From VRUE01 sp963817945 (GTDB lineage: Bacteria > Actinomycetota > Thermoleophilia > Solirubrobacterales > 70-9), in contig CAWFQH010000004.1 in NCBI GenBank assembly GCA_963817945.1, positions 248,001 to 312,000 of the forward strand: a stretch of 64,000 nt of DNA. The letters run 5' to 3'. Shown here piece by piece: positions 16,202-25,012 of the stretch; the first letter of the stretch is position 1; each line of letters opens with the position of its first letter. A model generated the notes under the pieces. It did no database searches and was not told the origin of the DNA. It worked only from the letters and a program-made list of their open reading frames with translations. The translations under genes were made by a program, and so were the position numbers.

Positions 16202-16310
16202 AAAATCGGGTACGCGGCAGGAACCAGTGTTGGTTCGGGTTTTGGACGGTGTTGATCCAGAAAATCGGGTACGCGGCAGGAACCGGTGTGGGTCCGGTTT
16301 TTTGGACGGG
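16202..16310 (+). repeat. Two tandem imperfect copies of a ~50-bp sequence with hairpins
   Basis: The unit beginning AAAATCGGGTACGCGGCAGG occurs at 16202 and again at 16261, 59 bp apart. Each copy continues with GAACC(A/G)GTGT(T/G)GGT(T/C)CGG and ends in TTTTGGACGG. Copy 1 can form AACCA/TGGTT, and copy 2 forms AACCGG/CCGGTT followed by TTTTTT, which looks like a short plus-strand terminator although no plus-strand gene enters here. The rest of the 16020-16336 gap is A+T-rich, with an ATTTGGG/CCCAAAT inverted pair (16052-16058 and 16104-16110) and no credible gene. Confidence 0.75.
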
Positions 16311-16336
16311 AAGGCGCGCCGCGCGCCCGCTCGATC

Positions 16337-17419
16337 CTATGCCGGGACGGTGTGGATGCCGAGCTCGTGCTCGCGACCGGCGACCAGCACTTCGTCGACT
16401 GGCCGGACCGGGCTGGGCTCACCGTGGGCGTGCAGCGACTGCTCCAGCGCCTCCAGGCCGAGCACGATCTCGAGCCCGAGGCGGGCATTGGAGACCGGGG
16501 TGGACCCATCGCGGATCGCGGCCGCGAAGTCGCACAGCTCGAGGCCGAGTGGCTCCGCGGCATCGATGCGAGGCGCAACCATGTCGCCGGTGCGGTAAGT
16601 GAGTCGGTACTCGCCGAAGTTGGCGGGCGGCTCGGCGAAGTCGAGCCCGCGGTCATAGACGCGAACCGAGTCGTCGGCGGCGGTGTCCGCGTACTGGACC
16701 ATGCGGCGACTGCCGACCACGACCATCTGGCGCATTTTGCGCGGCGCCAGCCAAGAAAGCTGCACGCTCGCCTGCGTGCCTCCGTCGAAGCGCAGGGTCA
16801 GGAATGCGGTCTCGTGGACACCCTCCTGAAAGACGCTGCGCCCGCTTGCCGAGACCTCGACGAGCGGTTTCCCCAGCCAGTGGAGGAGGATCGAGAGATC
16901 GTGGGGTGCGAGGTCGAGCACCACACCGTCCTGCTGGTAGATGCCGAGGTTCATCCGCGAGGAGGTGACGAAGTAGACCTCGCCCAGCTCGTCTTCCTGA
17001 ATCAGATCGCGAACGGCGTTCACCGATGGGCTGTAGAGGAAAGTATGGCCCGGCATCAGCACGAGGTCGCGGTCCTCGGCCAAGGCGATCAGGGCTGCGG
17101 CCTCCTCGGCCGTTCGAGCCAGTGGCTTCTCGACCAGGACATGCTTGCCGCTCTCCAGCGCACGGCGCACGAGGCTGTAGTGGGTGTGGGGTGGGGTGGC
17201 GATCGCCACCGCCTCGATCCGGGGATCGGTCAGAGCGGCGTCGAGATCGCGCTCGACCCAGAAGCCGGGGTGGCGCCGGCGGAAGTCGGCAGCACGGTTC
17301 TCATCGAGCTCGCAGAGGCCCATGAGGCGAAACTCGGGTCGCTCGACGACGTTGCGGACCAGGTTCGGACCCCAGTAGCCGTAGCCGACGACCATCGTCC
17401 CAATCGGGTTGGACATCAC
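16337..17419 (-). CDS. Gfo/Idh/MocA family NAD(P)-dependent sugar dehydrogenase
   Basis: The 360-residue protein has an N-terminal Rossmann fold (VVGYGYWGPNLVRNV, ATPPHTHYSLVRRAL) and the family motif EKP in HVLVEKPLARTAEEA. The C-terminal alpha/beta domain has the catalytic-type HD in LDLAPHDLSILLHWLG. WlbA/WbpB-type enzymes of this family oxidise C3 of UDP-GlcNAcA during diacetamido-uronic acid synthesis, and the locus encodes the matching aminotransferase, acetyltransferase and 2-epimerase. It overlaps the sugar-transferase gene by 4 bp on the same strand. A second dehydrogenase of the family lies at 19281, so which does which step is open. Confidence 0.88.
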   Translation of the reverse strand: MMSNPIGTMVVGYGYWGPNLVRNVVERPEFRLMGLCELDENRAADFRRRHPGFWVERDLDAALTDPRIEAVAIATPPHTHYSLVRRALESGKHVLVEKPLARTAEEAAALIALAEDRDLVLMPGHTFLYSPSVNAVRDLIQEDELGEVYFVTSSRMNLGIYQQDGVVLDLAPHDLSILLHWLGKPLVEVSASGRSVFQEGVHETAFLTLRFDGGTQASVQLSWLAPRKMRQMVVVGSRRMVQYADTAADDSVRVYDRGLDFAEPPANFGEYRLTYRTGDMVAPRIDAAEPLGLELCDFAAAIRDGSTPVSNARLGLEIVLGLEALEQSLHAHGEPSPVRPVDEVLVAGREHELGIHTVPA

Positions 17420-18105
17420 TCCGCTCCCTTCCGGCTCAGTACGACCCAGGGGGTCTTGGCCAAGATCCAGAGGTCCAGCAGCAGCGTTCGCGACTCCGCG
17501 TACTCGACGTCGAGCCGAACCATCTCTTCATACGTGCGTTCGCTGCGACCGCTCACCTGCCAGAGGCCGGTGAGGCCGGGCTTGACCGCGAACCGACGCC
17601 CGTACCAGGCGGGGTACTCGGCGACCTCGTAGGAAATCACGGGCCTCGGGCCAACCAGAGTCATGTCGCCGCTGACCACATTGATCAGCTGGGGCAGCTC
17701 GTCGATGCTCCACTTCCTGATCAGGCGACCGACCCGGGTGATGCGATCGTCGATCACGAGCTTGTACAGCCCGTCATGCTCGATTGGGGCTTCGTCCTCG
17801 CCGCCGCTCTTGATCAGCGCCGTCACGTAATCACGGTGCCCCTTCGGGTCCGCGTCGACTCGCATGCTGCGGAACTTAAAAAGGGTGAATTCGCGGCGGT
17901 TGCGGCCGACGCGTCGCTGGCGAAAGAGGGCCGAGCCTGGGCTCTCGACGCGAATCGCCAGCGCGACCGCGAGCAGCAGCGGCGCCACCAACAGCAGCAG
18001 CGTGCCAGCGATTGCGATGTCCGCGACACGCCGGGGCGTCGTCTGCCAGAGCGGTTCTGCGTCGCGGCGCTCGAGCCGCCGGTCTGTGAGTCCGTGGGCC
18101 TCCAT
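17416..18105 (-). CDS. Initiating sugar-1-phosphate transferase (bacterial sugar transferase family)
   Basis: This enzyme would transfer a sugar phosphate to undecaprenyl phosphate to start a polysaccharide repeat unit. The 229-residue protein has one N-terminal hydrophobic segment (VADIAIAGTLLLLVAPLLLA) and the family motifs FRQRRVGRN, TLFKFRSM, KWSIDELPQLINVVSGDM, LVGPRP and KPGLTGLWQVSGR. It is the short, monotopic PglC-like form without the extra N-terminal helices of WbaP. The ATG at 18105 is preferred; an open frame reaches 18249 but would overlap the promoter of the divergent epimerase gene. Confidence 0.92.
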   Translation of the reverse strand: MEAHGLTDRRLERRDAEPLWQTTPRRVADIAIAGTLLLLVAPLLLAVALAIRVESPGSALFRQRRVGRNRREFTLFKFRSMRVDADPKGHRDYVTALIKSGGEDEAPIEHDGLYKLVIDDRITRVGRLIRKWSIDELPQLINVVSGDMTLVGPRPVISYEVAEYPAWYGRRFAVKPGLTGLWQVSGRSERTYEEMVRLDVEYAESRTLLLDLWILAKTPWVVLSRKGAE

Positions 18106-18223
18106 CTCTCTGCCTAGACAACGAGCCCGGCGGTGCTGACTTCCAAGCCGCGCCGCTCGAAGAGGGCGAAAAAAGGATGGTCCGTCGCGCAAACCCTCGC
18201 CCCTCTCGCGCGTTGCTGTGGTG

Positions 18224-19288
18224 ATGTCGCACAGGCTGGTTTCCATCATCGGTTCGCGGCCGGAGATCGTCCAGGCCGCTCCCCTGTCCTTTGCCTACCG
18301 GGACCACGTGGAGGAGATCCTCGTACACACCGGTCAGCACTACGACCCCGGGATGTCCGATCTTCAGATCGCCGATCTGCGGCTCCCGGTTCCCGATTAC
18401 AACCTCGGCGTCGGCTCGCTGCCCAATGAGGAGGGAGTCGCCGTCGCGCAGAGACGGATCGCCGAGGTGCTCGAGGGTGAGCGGCCGGATGCGGTTCTGG
18501 TCCGCGGCGACACCAATGCGACGATTGCCGGCGCCCGCGCCGCCATCGCCGCGGGATTGCCGCTGCTCCACGTCGAGGCCGGCCTGCGCAGCCACCGGCT
18601 TGACATGCCCGAGGAGCACAACCGGATCGAGACCGACAAGCTCTCCGACGTGCTGTTTGCGCCCTGTGAGCACGCACGCGACACGCTGCTGCGCGAACGG
18701 GTGAGTGGGACGACCTTCGTGACCGGGGACGTCCTGGCCGACGTGCTGCTGGCGACGCGCCAGCGGCTCCCGGATGGGGTCGAGCGCGGCGACTACGTGC
18801 TGGCGACGGTCCACCGCAACTACAACACCGACTCGGCGCGCCGGCTGGGCTCGATCCTCGCTTGCCTCGCCGAGGCCCCTTGCCGCGTCGTCTTGCCGCT
18901 TCACCCCAGGACTCGCAAGGCGCTCTCCACCTGGAACCTCAGCCTTCCGGCCAATGTCGAAGCGCGCGATGCCGTCACCTACACGGAGATGCTGGCGCTC
19001 GAGCGCGACGCGGTCGCGATTGCGACCGACTCCGGCGGCGTCCAACGTGAGGCTTACCTTTGGGGCGTCCCCTGCGTCACGCTTCGCGAGGAGACGGAGT
19101 GGATCGAGACGGTGGCCACCGGCTGGAACGTGCTGGTCGGCGCCAATCCAGAGCTGTTCCGGCTGGCCATGGAGAGGCCCCGGCCCGAATCCAGGCCGCC
19201 GATCTTCGGCGATGGCAGGGCCGCCGAGCGAATTGCCGAGCTGACCGTCACCTCCCTCGACGAGGCCTTGGAGGAAGCGGTTGCCTGA
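18224..19288 (+). CDS. wecB: Non-hydrolysing UDP-N-acetylglucosamine 2-epimerase (WecB/WbpI family)
   Basis: The 354-residue protein carries the motifs of this family: GSRPEIVQAAPL near the N-terminus, HTGQHYD, RGDTNATIAGA, HVEAGLRS, PEEHNRIETDKLSD and the UDP-binding TDSGGVQREA. WecB makes UDP-ManNAc; the close relative WbpI epimerises UDP-2,3-diacetamido-glucuronic acid, which would fit the neighbouring Gfo/Idh, DegT and acyltransferase genes. Two GTG codons precede the ATG in frame, so the start may be 18218. It begins a six-gene plus-strand operon with 1-8 bp overlaps or gaps. Confidence 0.92.
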   Translation: MSHRLVSIIGSRPEIVQAAPLSFAYRDHVEEILVHTGQHYDPGMSDLQIADLRLPVPDYNLGVGSLPNEEGVAVAQRRIAEVLEGERPDAVLVRGDTNATIAGARAAIAAGLPLLHVEAGLRSHRLDMPEEHNRIETDKLSDVLFAPCEHARDTLLRERVSGTTFVTGDVLADVLLATRQRLPDGVERGDYVLATVHRNYNTDSARRLGSILACLAEAPCRVVLPLHPRTRKALSTWNLSLPANVEARDAVTYTEMLALERDAVAIATDSGGVQREAYLWGVPCVTLREETEWIETVATGWNVLVGANPELFRLAMERPRPESRPPIFGDGRAAERIAELTVTSLDEALEEAVA

Positions 19289-20336
19289 GCAGCTCAATGT
19301 CGGTGTCATCGGCTGCGGCCGGATGGGCGCCTTTCACGTGCGCAACTACCTGCAGCTCGACTGCGCGCGGCTCGTCGCCGTCGCCGATCCGGACGAGAGC
19401 GCCCGCCGGCGCGCCGTGGGTGGAACCGGCATCCGGGACTACGCCGACTGGCGGTCGATGCTCGAGTGCGAGGCGGGGGCGCTCGATGCGGTCTCGGTCG
19501 CCTGCAACTCCGAGGCCCATGCCGAGGTGACGCTCGACGCGCTCGACGCCGGCCTGCATGTGCTGGTCGAGAAGCCGATCGCGACGACCCTTCCCGACGC
19601 GCTGCGGATGCGCAGCGCCGCCATGGAGGCCGGGCTGAAGTTGATGGTCGGCCACATCGAGCGCTTCAATCCGGCCGTTTCCAAACTCCGCGAGCTCGTC
19701 GCCGAAGGACGACTGGGCCCCATCTACCGCGCCCATGCGACGCGGGTCGGGCCGCTGCCGGCCCGCATTCAGGACGCCGGCGTCGCGATCGACCTCGCCA
19801 CCCACGATCTCGACGTGCTCCAGCACGTATTGGGCGCCGGGATCACCGACATCTACGCCGACGGACGGCGCTTCGTACACGAGGCCCAGGAGGACCTGTT
19901 GACCTGCCTGGTGCACTTCAACGGGCACGCGGGCGACGTTCTCGGCTTGCTCGATGTCAACTGGTTGACGCCGGAGAAGCGGCGCGAGGTGGCGCTGATA
20001 GGGGCCAACGGGCTGCTCAAAGCGAGCTACATCACCCAGGACGTCTGGTTCGTCGAGTCGCCGGTGGCGCCGCTGAAATGGGAGGGTCTCTCGATGCTCC
20101 GCGGTGAGGGCGAGGGCGCCGCGGTGCGCTTCTCGCTGGCCAAGGTCGAGCCCTTGGCCGCGGAGCTGGAAGCCTTCTGCCGCTGCGTGCTCGAGGATCT
20201 GCCGGAGCCGGTCGGCGCTCACGACGGCGTCAAGGCGCTGGCGGCGGCGCTTGCCGTACGCGAGTCGGCGGCCGTGCGCCGCCCTGTCCAGCTGCTCGAC
20301 ATCCCCGAGCCCCGACCATTGGAGGTCGCCGCGTGA
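19281..20336 (+). CDS. Gfo/Idh/MocA family oxidoreductase (second copy)
   Basis: The 351-residue protein has the Rossmann motif VGVIGCGRMGAFHVRNY, the EKP motif in HVLVEKPIATTLPDAL, and IDLATHDLDVLQHVLG in the substrate domain. VGHIERFNPAV is typical of WlbA-like enzymes. It starts at a TTG overlapping the end of wecB by 8 bp, and its stop overlaps the following glycosyltransferase start. Direct coupling to the 2-epimerase makes it the better candidate for the C3 dehydrogenase (WbpB-like) of a UDP-diacetamido-uronic acid pathway; this assignment is inference. Confidence 0.87.
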   Translation: MPEQLNVGVIGCGRMGAFHVRNYLQLDCARLVAVADPDESARRRAVGGTGIRDYADWRSMLECEAGALDAVSVACNSEAHAEVTLDALDAGLHVLVEKPIATTLPDALRMRSAAMEAGLKLMVGHIERFNPAVSKLRELVAEGRLGPIYRAHATRVGPLPARIQDAGVAIDLATHDLDVLQHVLGAGITDIYADGRRFVHEAQEDLLTCLVHFNGHAGDVLGLLDVNWLTPEKRREVALIGANGLLKASYITQDVWFVESPVAPLKWEGLSMLRGEGEGAAVRFSLAKVEPLAAELEAFCRCVLEDLPEPVGAHDGVKALAAALAVRESAAVRRPVQLLDIPEPRPLEVAA

Positions 20337-21160
20337 TCCGCTTCGTGATCCCCGCCTACAACGAGGCCGAGAACGTGCCTCGCCTGCTTGCCGAGCTGGC
20401 GCCGGTCGCGCGCAAGCTCGGAGCTCGGGTGATCTTCGTCGACGACGGCTCCAGCGACGGCACCAGCGAGGCGATCCGCGAGCACGCCAGGGACATGCAC
20501 CTAGCGATAGTCCGCCACCCGGTCAACCGTGGCCTCGGCACCGCCATCAACTCCGGCATCCGCGCCGCGCTCGGAGGAGTCCTCCGACGACGACGCGATC
20601 GTCACCCTCGAGGCCGATACGACCTCGAACCTGGCCGACCTGCCGCGGATGCTGGAGCTGTTCGACCAGGGCACCGACGTCGTCCTCGCGTCGGTCTACG
20701 CCCCGGGCGGGGAGATCATCGGCGTCGCCGGTTGGCGGCTTGCAGCCAGTAAAGCCGTCTCCAATACCTTCCGTGTGCTCGGCGGGCTGCGCGATATGCA
20801 CACGCTTTCCTCGCTCTATCGCGTCTACCGGGCGGGAACGCTGCGAGGGCTGCCGATACCTACGGCTACCTGCTGGTCCGCGAGCCCGGCTTCGCCGCCA
20901 ACGTCGAGCTGCTGCTGAAGCTCTACAACGCCGGCGCCACCGTCGTCGAGGTGCCGACGGTCAACGACTGGACCAATCGCAAAGGCGAGTCGAAGATGCA
21001 GCTGAAACCGACCGTGCTGGCCTACCTGCGGGTGATGACGGCGCACTTGGTCGGCCGCATCCAGCCGCCGCCGCTCTCGCCGCTCGCCGACGGTGAGAAC
21101 TTGGAGACGCCGAGCGAGCGACCGGCCGTGGGCGAGCCGCCGCTCGCTCAGGTGGGATGA
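20333..21160 (+). pseudogene. Family 2 glycosyltransferase (DPM1/DPG-synthase-like), two frameshifts
   Basis: Three reading frames join into a 275-residue GT2 protein. It has FVIPAYNEAENVPRLLAEL, VIFVDDGSSDGTSE and the acceptor region NRGLGTAINSGIRAAL, then TLEADTTSNLADLPRML, and finally TYGYLLVREPGFAANVELLL and VPTVNDWTNRKGESKM. The first break is an extra G at 20573-20574 (CTCGGAG for CTCGAG); the second is a missing G at the GGG of 20847-20849. The two compensate, so start and stop remain in phase. Sequence similarity is undamaged on both sides of each break. This points to sequencing error or very recent change. It would transfer a sugar to a polyprenyl or nascent glycan acceptor. Confidence 0.8.
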
Positions 21161-22518
21161 GCCCGCAGCCGCCACGGGTCGGCGTAATCGGCGGCGGCGT
21201 CCTCGGCATCACCCTGGCCTTGCGCCTCGCTCAGGCGGGCGCCGCGGTGACCGTGCTCGAGCGCGGACCGACCTTGGTGGGCTCGCCGGCACGATCGAGC
21301 TGGGGGGGCACGCGATCGACCGCTTCTACCACGTCATCACCCCTGCCGACGCGAGGATGATCGCGATGGCGGAGGAGGTCGGCCTCGGCGATCAGCTCCG
21401 CTTCCAATCCGTGGGGGCGGGCTTCTTCGCGGGCGGTGAGCTGCACGACTTCAACGGGGTCGGCGATCTGCTGCAGGTTCGCGCCGCTCAGCCCGCTGTC
21501 CCGCCTTCGCCTCGCCTGGTTCGTCGCCCAGTGCCAGTTGCGCGGCTCCTACCGGGGGCTCGAGGACGTGCCGCTGGAGGCGTGGTTGCGCCGCCACTGC
21601 GGCAGACAGGTGGTGGAGCGGATTTGGAAGCCATTGCTGCGCTCGCGTTTCGACGGCGACTTCTCCGAGCTGCCGGCCACCTACCTCTGGGCCAGGACGC
21701 GGCGGATGTCCGGCGCCCGTGGCGAGAAGGGCAGGGGCGGAGAGCAGATGGGGCACATCGTCGGCGGTCACCAGCGACTGATAGACGCGATGGTCGCCCG
21801 GGCGCGCGAGCTTGGCGTGGAGGCGCGAACCGGGGCGGCCGTGGAAGGCCTGGCGACGGACTCCGATGGCGCCGTGACCGGGGTCGAGCTGGATGGGGAG
21901 ACGCTGGACTTCGACTTGACGATCCCGACCTTGCAACCCCCGGCTCTGCGCTTCCTCCTGCCCGAGCGCCATCAGGATCTGTTGGCTGCCTACCCGCAGC
22001 GCTGGCTCGGCGTCGTCTGCGTGATCCTCAAGGTGCCGCGGTCGCTGCTGCCCTACTACGCCGTCAACATCGTCGACGAGACGCCGATCACGACCGCCGT
22101 CGAGACCTCGCAGGTCCTCGGCACTGAACACACCGATGGCCGGCACCTCGTCTACCTGCCGAAGTACTGCGCGCCGGATGCGGCCGAGCAGAGCGAGGAC
22201 GACGAGTCCCTCTACGAGCGGTTCACCGACTATCTCGCACGGATCGCACCGGGGTTCTCCCGTGAGGAGGTCGTCGAGTGGACGGTGCAGCGGGCCAAGC
22301 TGGTCGAGCCCGTCCATCCGCTCGCTCCGGCTGGGGGGCGGCGGATCGCGCCGGTTTGGACCGGGGTCGAGGGGCTGGCGCTGGCTTCGAACGCGCAGAT
22401 CTATCCCGAGCTGCTCAACGGCGACTCGGTGATGGGGTTCGCGGAACGGGTCGCCGGCGAGGCGATCGACCGTCTCGCCCTCGACCGCCAGCCGGCTGGG
22501 CGACCGGTACCGGTTTGA
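21157..22518 (+). pseudogene. FAD-dependent (amine-oxidase-like) oxidoreductase, two frameshifts
   Basis: Joined across three frames this is a 453-residue flavoprotein. The N-terminal dinucleotide fold is VGVIGGGVLGITLALRLAQA, then LERGPTLGGLAGTIELGG and RFYHVITPADARM. A helical middle follows (FVAQCQLRGSYRG, GRQVVERIWKPLLRSRFDG), then FAD-binding WTGVEGLALASNAQIYPELL near the end. Such proteins occur in glycan clusters and resemble protoporphyrinogen-oxidase/HpnE or UDP-galactopyranose-mutase relatives; substrate is unknown. A missing G at 21276-21277 and an extra G at 21476-21477 (CAGGTTC for CAGTTC) cause the breaks and cancel out. The start overlaps the GT2 stop as ATGA. Confidence 0.78.
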
Positions 22519-22519
22519 C

Positions 22520-23780
22520 ATGTACCAGGTCGAGGCGTCGCGAGCGCTGTTGCGGCCGCGGACCTGGGCGCCGCGGCGCGTGCGGCTGAGCGTCCCCCGC
22601 AACGTCGTCCTGCTCGGAACGGTCAGCCTGCTGACCGATGTCTCGGCGGAGATGGTCGCCACCGTGCTGCCCCTCTATCTGGTCTTCTCGCTCGGCGCCA
22701 ACCCGCTCGTGCTGGGTGCGATCGACGGCACCTACCGCGGTGCGGCTGCCCTCGTGCAGGTCGCCAGCGGCTTTGCCTCCGATCGCTGGCGGCGTCACAA
22801 GGAGGTCGCCGTCACCGGCTACGGAATCTCCGCTGTCTGCAAGGTCGCTCTGGTTGCCTTCGGTGGCGCGATCGGCGCCATCGGCGCGATCGTCGCCGTC
22901 GACAGGATCGGCAAGGGCATCCGGACCGCCCCTCGTGACGCGCTGATCTCGCTCTCGTCCAGCAAGGCAGGCCTGGCCACCGCGTTCGGCGTCCACCGGG
23001 CGATGGACAGCGCTCGGGGCGATGCTCGGCCCGCTGATTGCGTTCGGCATCCTTTTGGCCGCGCCGCTTCGCTTCGACGCGGTCTTCGTGGTCAGCACGC
23101 TGTTCGCCCTGTTGGGCGTCGCTGTGCTCGTGCTCGCGGTGCAAGGCCGCCCTCAGCGGGCGCCTCGCGACACCGCGCAACCGTCGCTGCGCTCGGCGCT
23201 GGGGTTGGTTCGCGAGCCCCGCTTCCGGGTGCTGCTGCTCGCTGCCGGTGCCCTCGCCCTCGTCACGGTCTCCGATGCCCTCATCTACGTCGGGCTGCAG
23301 CGACGAATCGACTTCGAGCCCGCCGTCTTCCCGCTGCTCTTCGTCATCACCGCGCTCGCCTACATGGCGCTGGCGATCCCGCTCGGTCGGCTCGCCGACC
23401 GGGTCGGGCGGGTGCCGGTGCTGCTCGCCGGACACGCCCTACTGCTCTTCGTCTACGCGGCGCTGCTGCTGCCCTCGCTCGGATACGGCGGGCTCTGCGC
23501 CGCCCTCGTCCTTCTTGGCGCCTATTTCGCGGCGACCGACGGCGTTACGGTGGCGCTTGCCGGAGCGCTGCTGCCCGAGCGGCTTCAGGCAAGCGGCATC
23601 GGCATGCTGACCACCGTCGTCAGCGTCGGCAGGCTGCTTTCCTCGCTGGCCTTTGGGGCGCTCTGGTACGCGGTCGGCCTGGAGACGGCGACGGTCGTCT
23701 TCGCAATTGGGCTGGCAACGATGCTCGTCATCTCCGCGCCGCCGCTGCTGCGGGCACAGCGGGAGCCACTCGTTGAGTAA
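22520..23780 (+). pseudogene. Major facilitator superfamily transporter, one frameshift
   Basis: With one surplus base removed near 23014 (GCTCGGGGCG for GCTGGGGCG or similar) the gene encodes a 419-residue MFS protein with about twelve membrane spans. The loop 2-3 signature is recognisable in GFASDRWRRHKEV, the matching second-half motif in PLGRLADRVGRVPVLL, and there is an arginine-rich loop DRIGKGIRTAPRDALI. The second half begins MLGPLIAFGILLAAPLRFDA. It follows the flavoprotein gene by one base and ends over the start of the propeller protein. Substrate is unknown; drug/sugar efflux families have this signature. The break looks like a sequencing error. Confidence 0.8.
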
Positions 23781-24768
23781 GCATCGCCGCAGGGTCCTGC
23801 TGGCGATCGCCGCCGGCTGTCTTTGCCTTGGCGTCGCCTACGTGATCGTCGCCTCCTTCGGCGCCGGCTCGCCGACCAGCGACGCCAAGCCTCGGGCCAC
23901 CGCCGCAACCGGACCGGCGCCGGCCAGCGCCGATTTCCTGGTGCGTGGTGTCGACCGCGACGACCCGCGCCTCAACGGTTATGTGTTCCGGGTCGAGGAC
24001 GGAAAGCCACTGCCATCCGCCACCCACGACCTGGCCTGCCAGCGCGTCCACTTCGCCGCCGGGGGTGGGTTATGCCTCGCGGTCGCCAGCTCGGGAGTCG
24101 ACTACGAAGCGATCATCTTCGACGCGCAGCTGCACAGGCGGGCCCGGTTCGGACTCACCGGCCTGCCCTCGCGGGCACGGGTTTCACCCGACGGGCGCTA
24201 CGGCGCGGTGACCGTGTTCGTGAACGGACACTCCTATCTCGACGAAGGAGGCTTCTCGACCACGACCACGATCGTCGACATGCGCTCCGGAGAGCAGCTC
24301 GGCGAACTCGAGGAATTCGACGTTTTCATCGGTGAGAGGCGCATCGAGTCGCCCGATTTCAACTTCTGGGGGGTCACGTTCGCCGACGATCCGAACCGGT
24401 TCTACGCCACCCTGCGAACCGGTGATAGTTACTACCTGGTCGAGGGCGATCTACACGCCCGGCAGATGCGGGCGCTGCGTGATGGGGTCGAGTGTCCTTC
24501 ACTGTCCCCCGACGGCACCCGGATCGCCTACAAGAGCCGCCTTGGCAATTCCGACGAGTGGCGTCTGCGCGTGCTCGACCTTGCAACGCTCTCCGACCAC
24601 TCGGTGGCCGAGCAGCGCTCGATCGACGACCAAGTCGAGTGGCTGGACGACCGCACGCTTACCTATTCCGACGGGCTCGACGTCTACACGACGCCGGCCG
24701 ACGGCAGCGGCGAACCGCGACGGCTGCTCCGCGGGGCCGCCTCGCCTGCCGCGCTCTCGGCACACTAG
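23773..24768 (+). CDS. Membrane-anchored beta-propeller (TolB/WD40-like) protein
   Basis: The 331-residue protein has an N-terminal membrane anchor or signal sequence (VLLAIAAGCLCLGVAYVIVA) and an Ala/Pro linker. Repeated blades follow, with the TolB-type motifs RVSPDGRYGAVTVF, SLSPDGTRIAYKSR and VEWLDDRTLTYSD. These suggest a beta-propeller outside the membrane. The TTG start at 23773 overlaps the end of the MFS gene, so it is likely translated with it. No enzymatic motif is visible; it is probably a binding or scaffold protein of the envelope. It ends the plus-strand operon. Confidence 0.75.
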   Translation: MSKHRRRVLLAIAAGCLCLGVAYVIVASFGAGSPTSDAKPRATAATGPAPASADFLVRGVDRDDPRLNGYVFRVEDGKPLPSATHDLACQRVHFAAGGGLCLAVASSGVDYEAIIFDAQLHRRARFGLTGLPSRARVSPDGRYGAVTVFVNGHSYLDEGGFSTTTTIVDMRSGEQLGELEEFDVFIGERRIESPDFNFWGVTFADDPNRFYATLRTGDSYYLVEGDLHARQMRALRDGVECPSLSPDGTRIAYKSRLGNSDEWRLRVLDLATLSDHSVAEQRSIDDQVEWLDDRTLTYSDGLDVYTTPADGSGEPRRLLRGAASPAALSAH

Positions 24769-24874
24769 CCCCCCGACCTGAATCGCGGGTAAAGCCCGCA
24801 AAGAGGCAGCGACGGGTGCCCATCCCCCAACCGCGCGCATATTCGCGTGGTGATCGGGGTAACGAGATTGGGAG

Positions 24875-24926
24875 TACGTAAGTCGTCCAGATACGTAAGC
24901 CGCTCCGGAATACGTAAGTCGTCCAA
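24875..24926 (+). promoter_or_regulatory. Three direct repeats of TACGTAAG(T/C)CG, possible operator
   Basis: TACGTAAG occurs at 24875-24882, 24892-24899 and 24911-24918, with 17- and 19-bp spacing. Copies 1 and 3 share the longer TACGTAAGTCGTCCA. The array lies about 90-140 bp upstream of the beta-helix gene, in a 244-bp gap that otherwise holds only a weak GCGGGT/GCCCGC hairpin. Spacing of nearly two helical turns suggests a binding site for a regulator on one face of the DNA. Confidence 0.55.
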
Positions 24927-25012
24927 TCATGCGGACGGCGCTAGGGATGACGATCGATTGATTCGACAGAGCCGGTGTTCCCAGTCGGTCCGTGAGGGCC
25001 AGAGAGGTTCTG

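Noticed and set aside
16280..16310. AACCGG/CCGGTT hairpin plus T-run as a functional terminator
   Set aside because: It points along the plus strand where no gene is transcribed into it; kept only as part of the repeat.
16099..16656. Minus-strand open frame over the tandem repeats
   Set aside because: It runs out of frame through the Gfo/Idh gene and its unique end has no family likeness.
20333..23780. Phase-variable control of the frameshifted genes
   Set aside because: The breaks are at two- to four-base runs, not long homopolymers or tandem repeats that slip in vivo.
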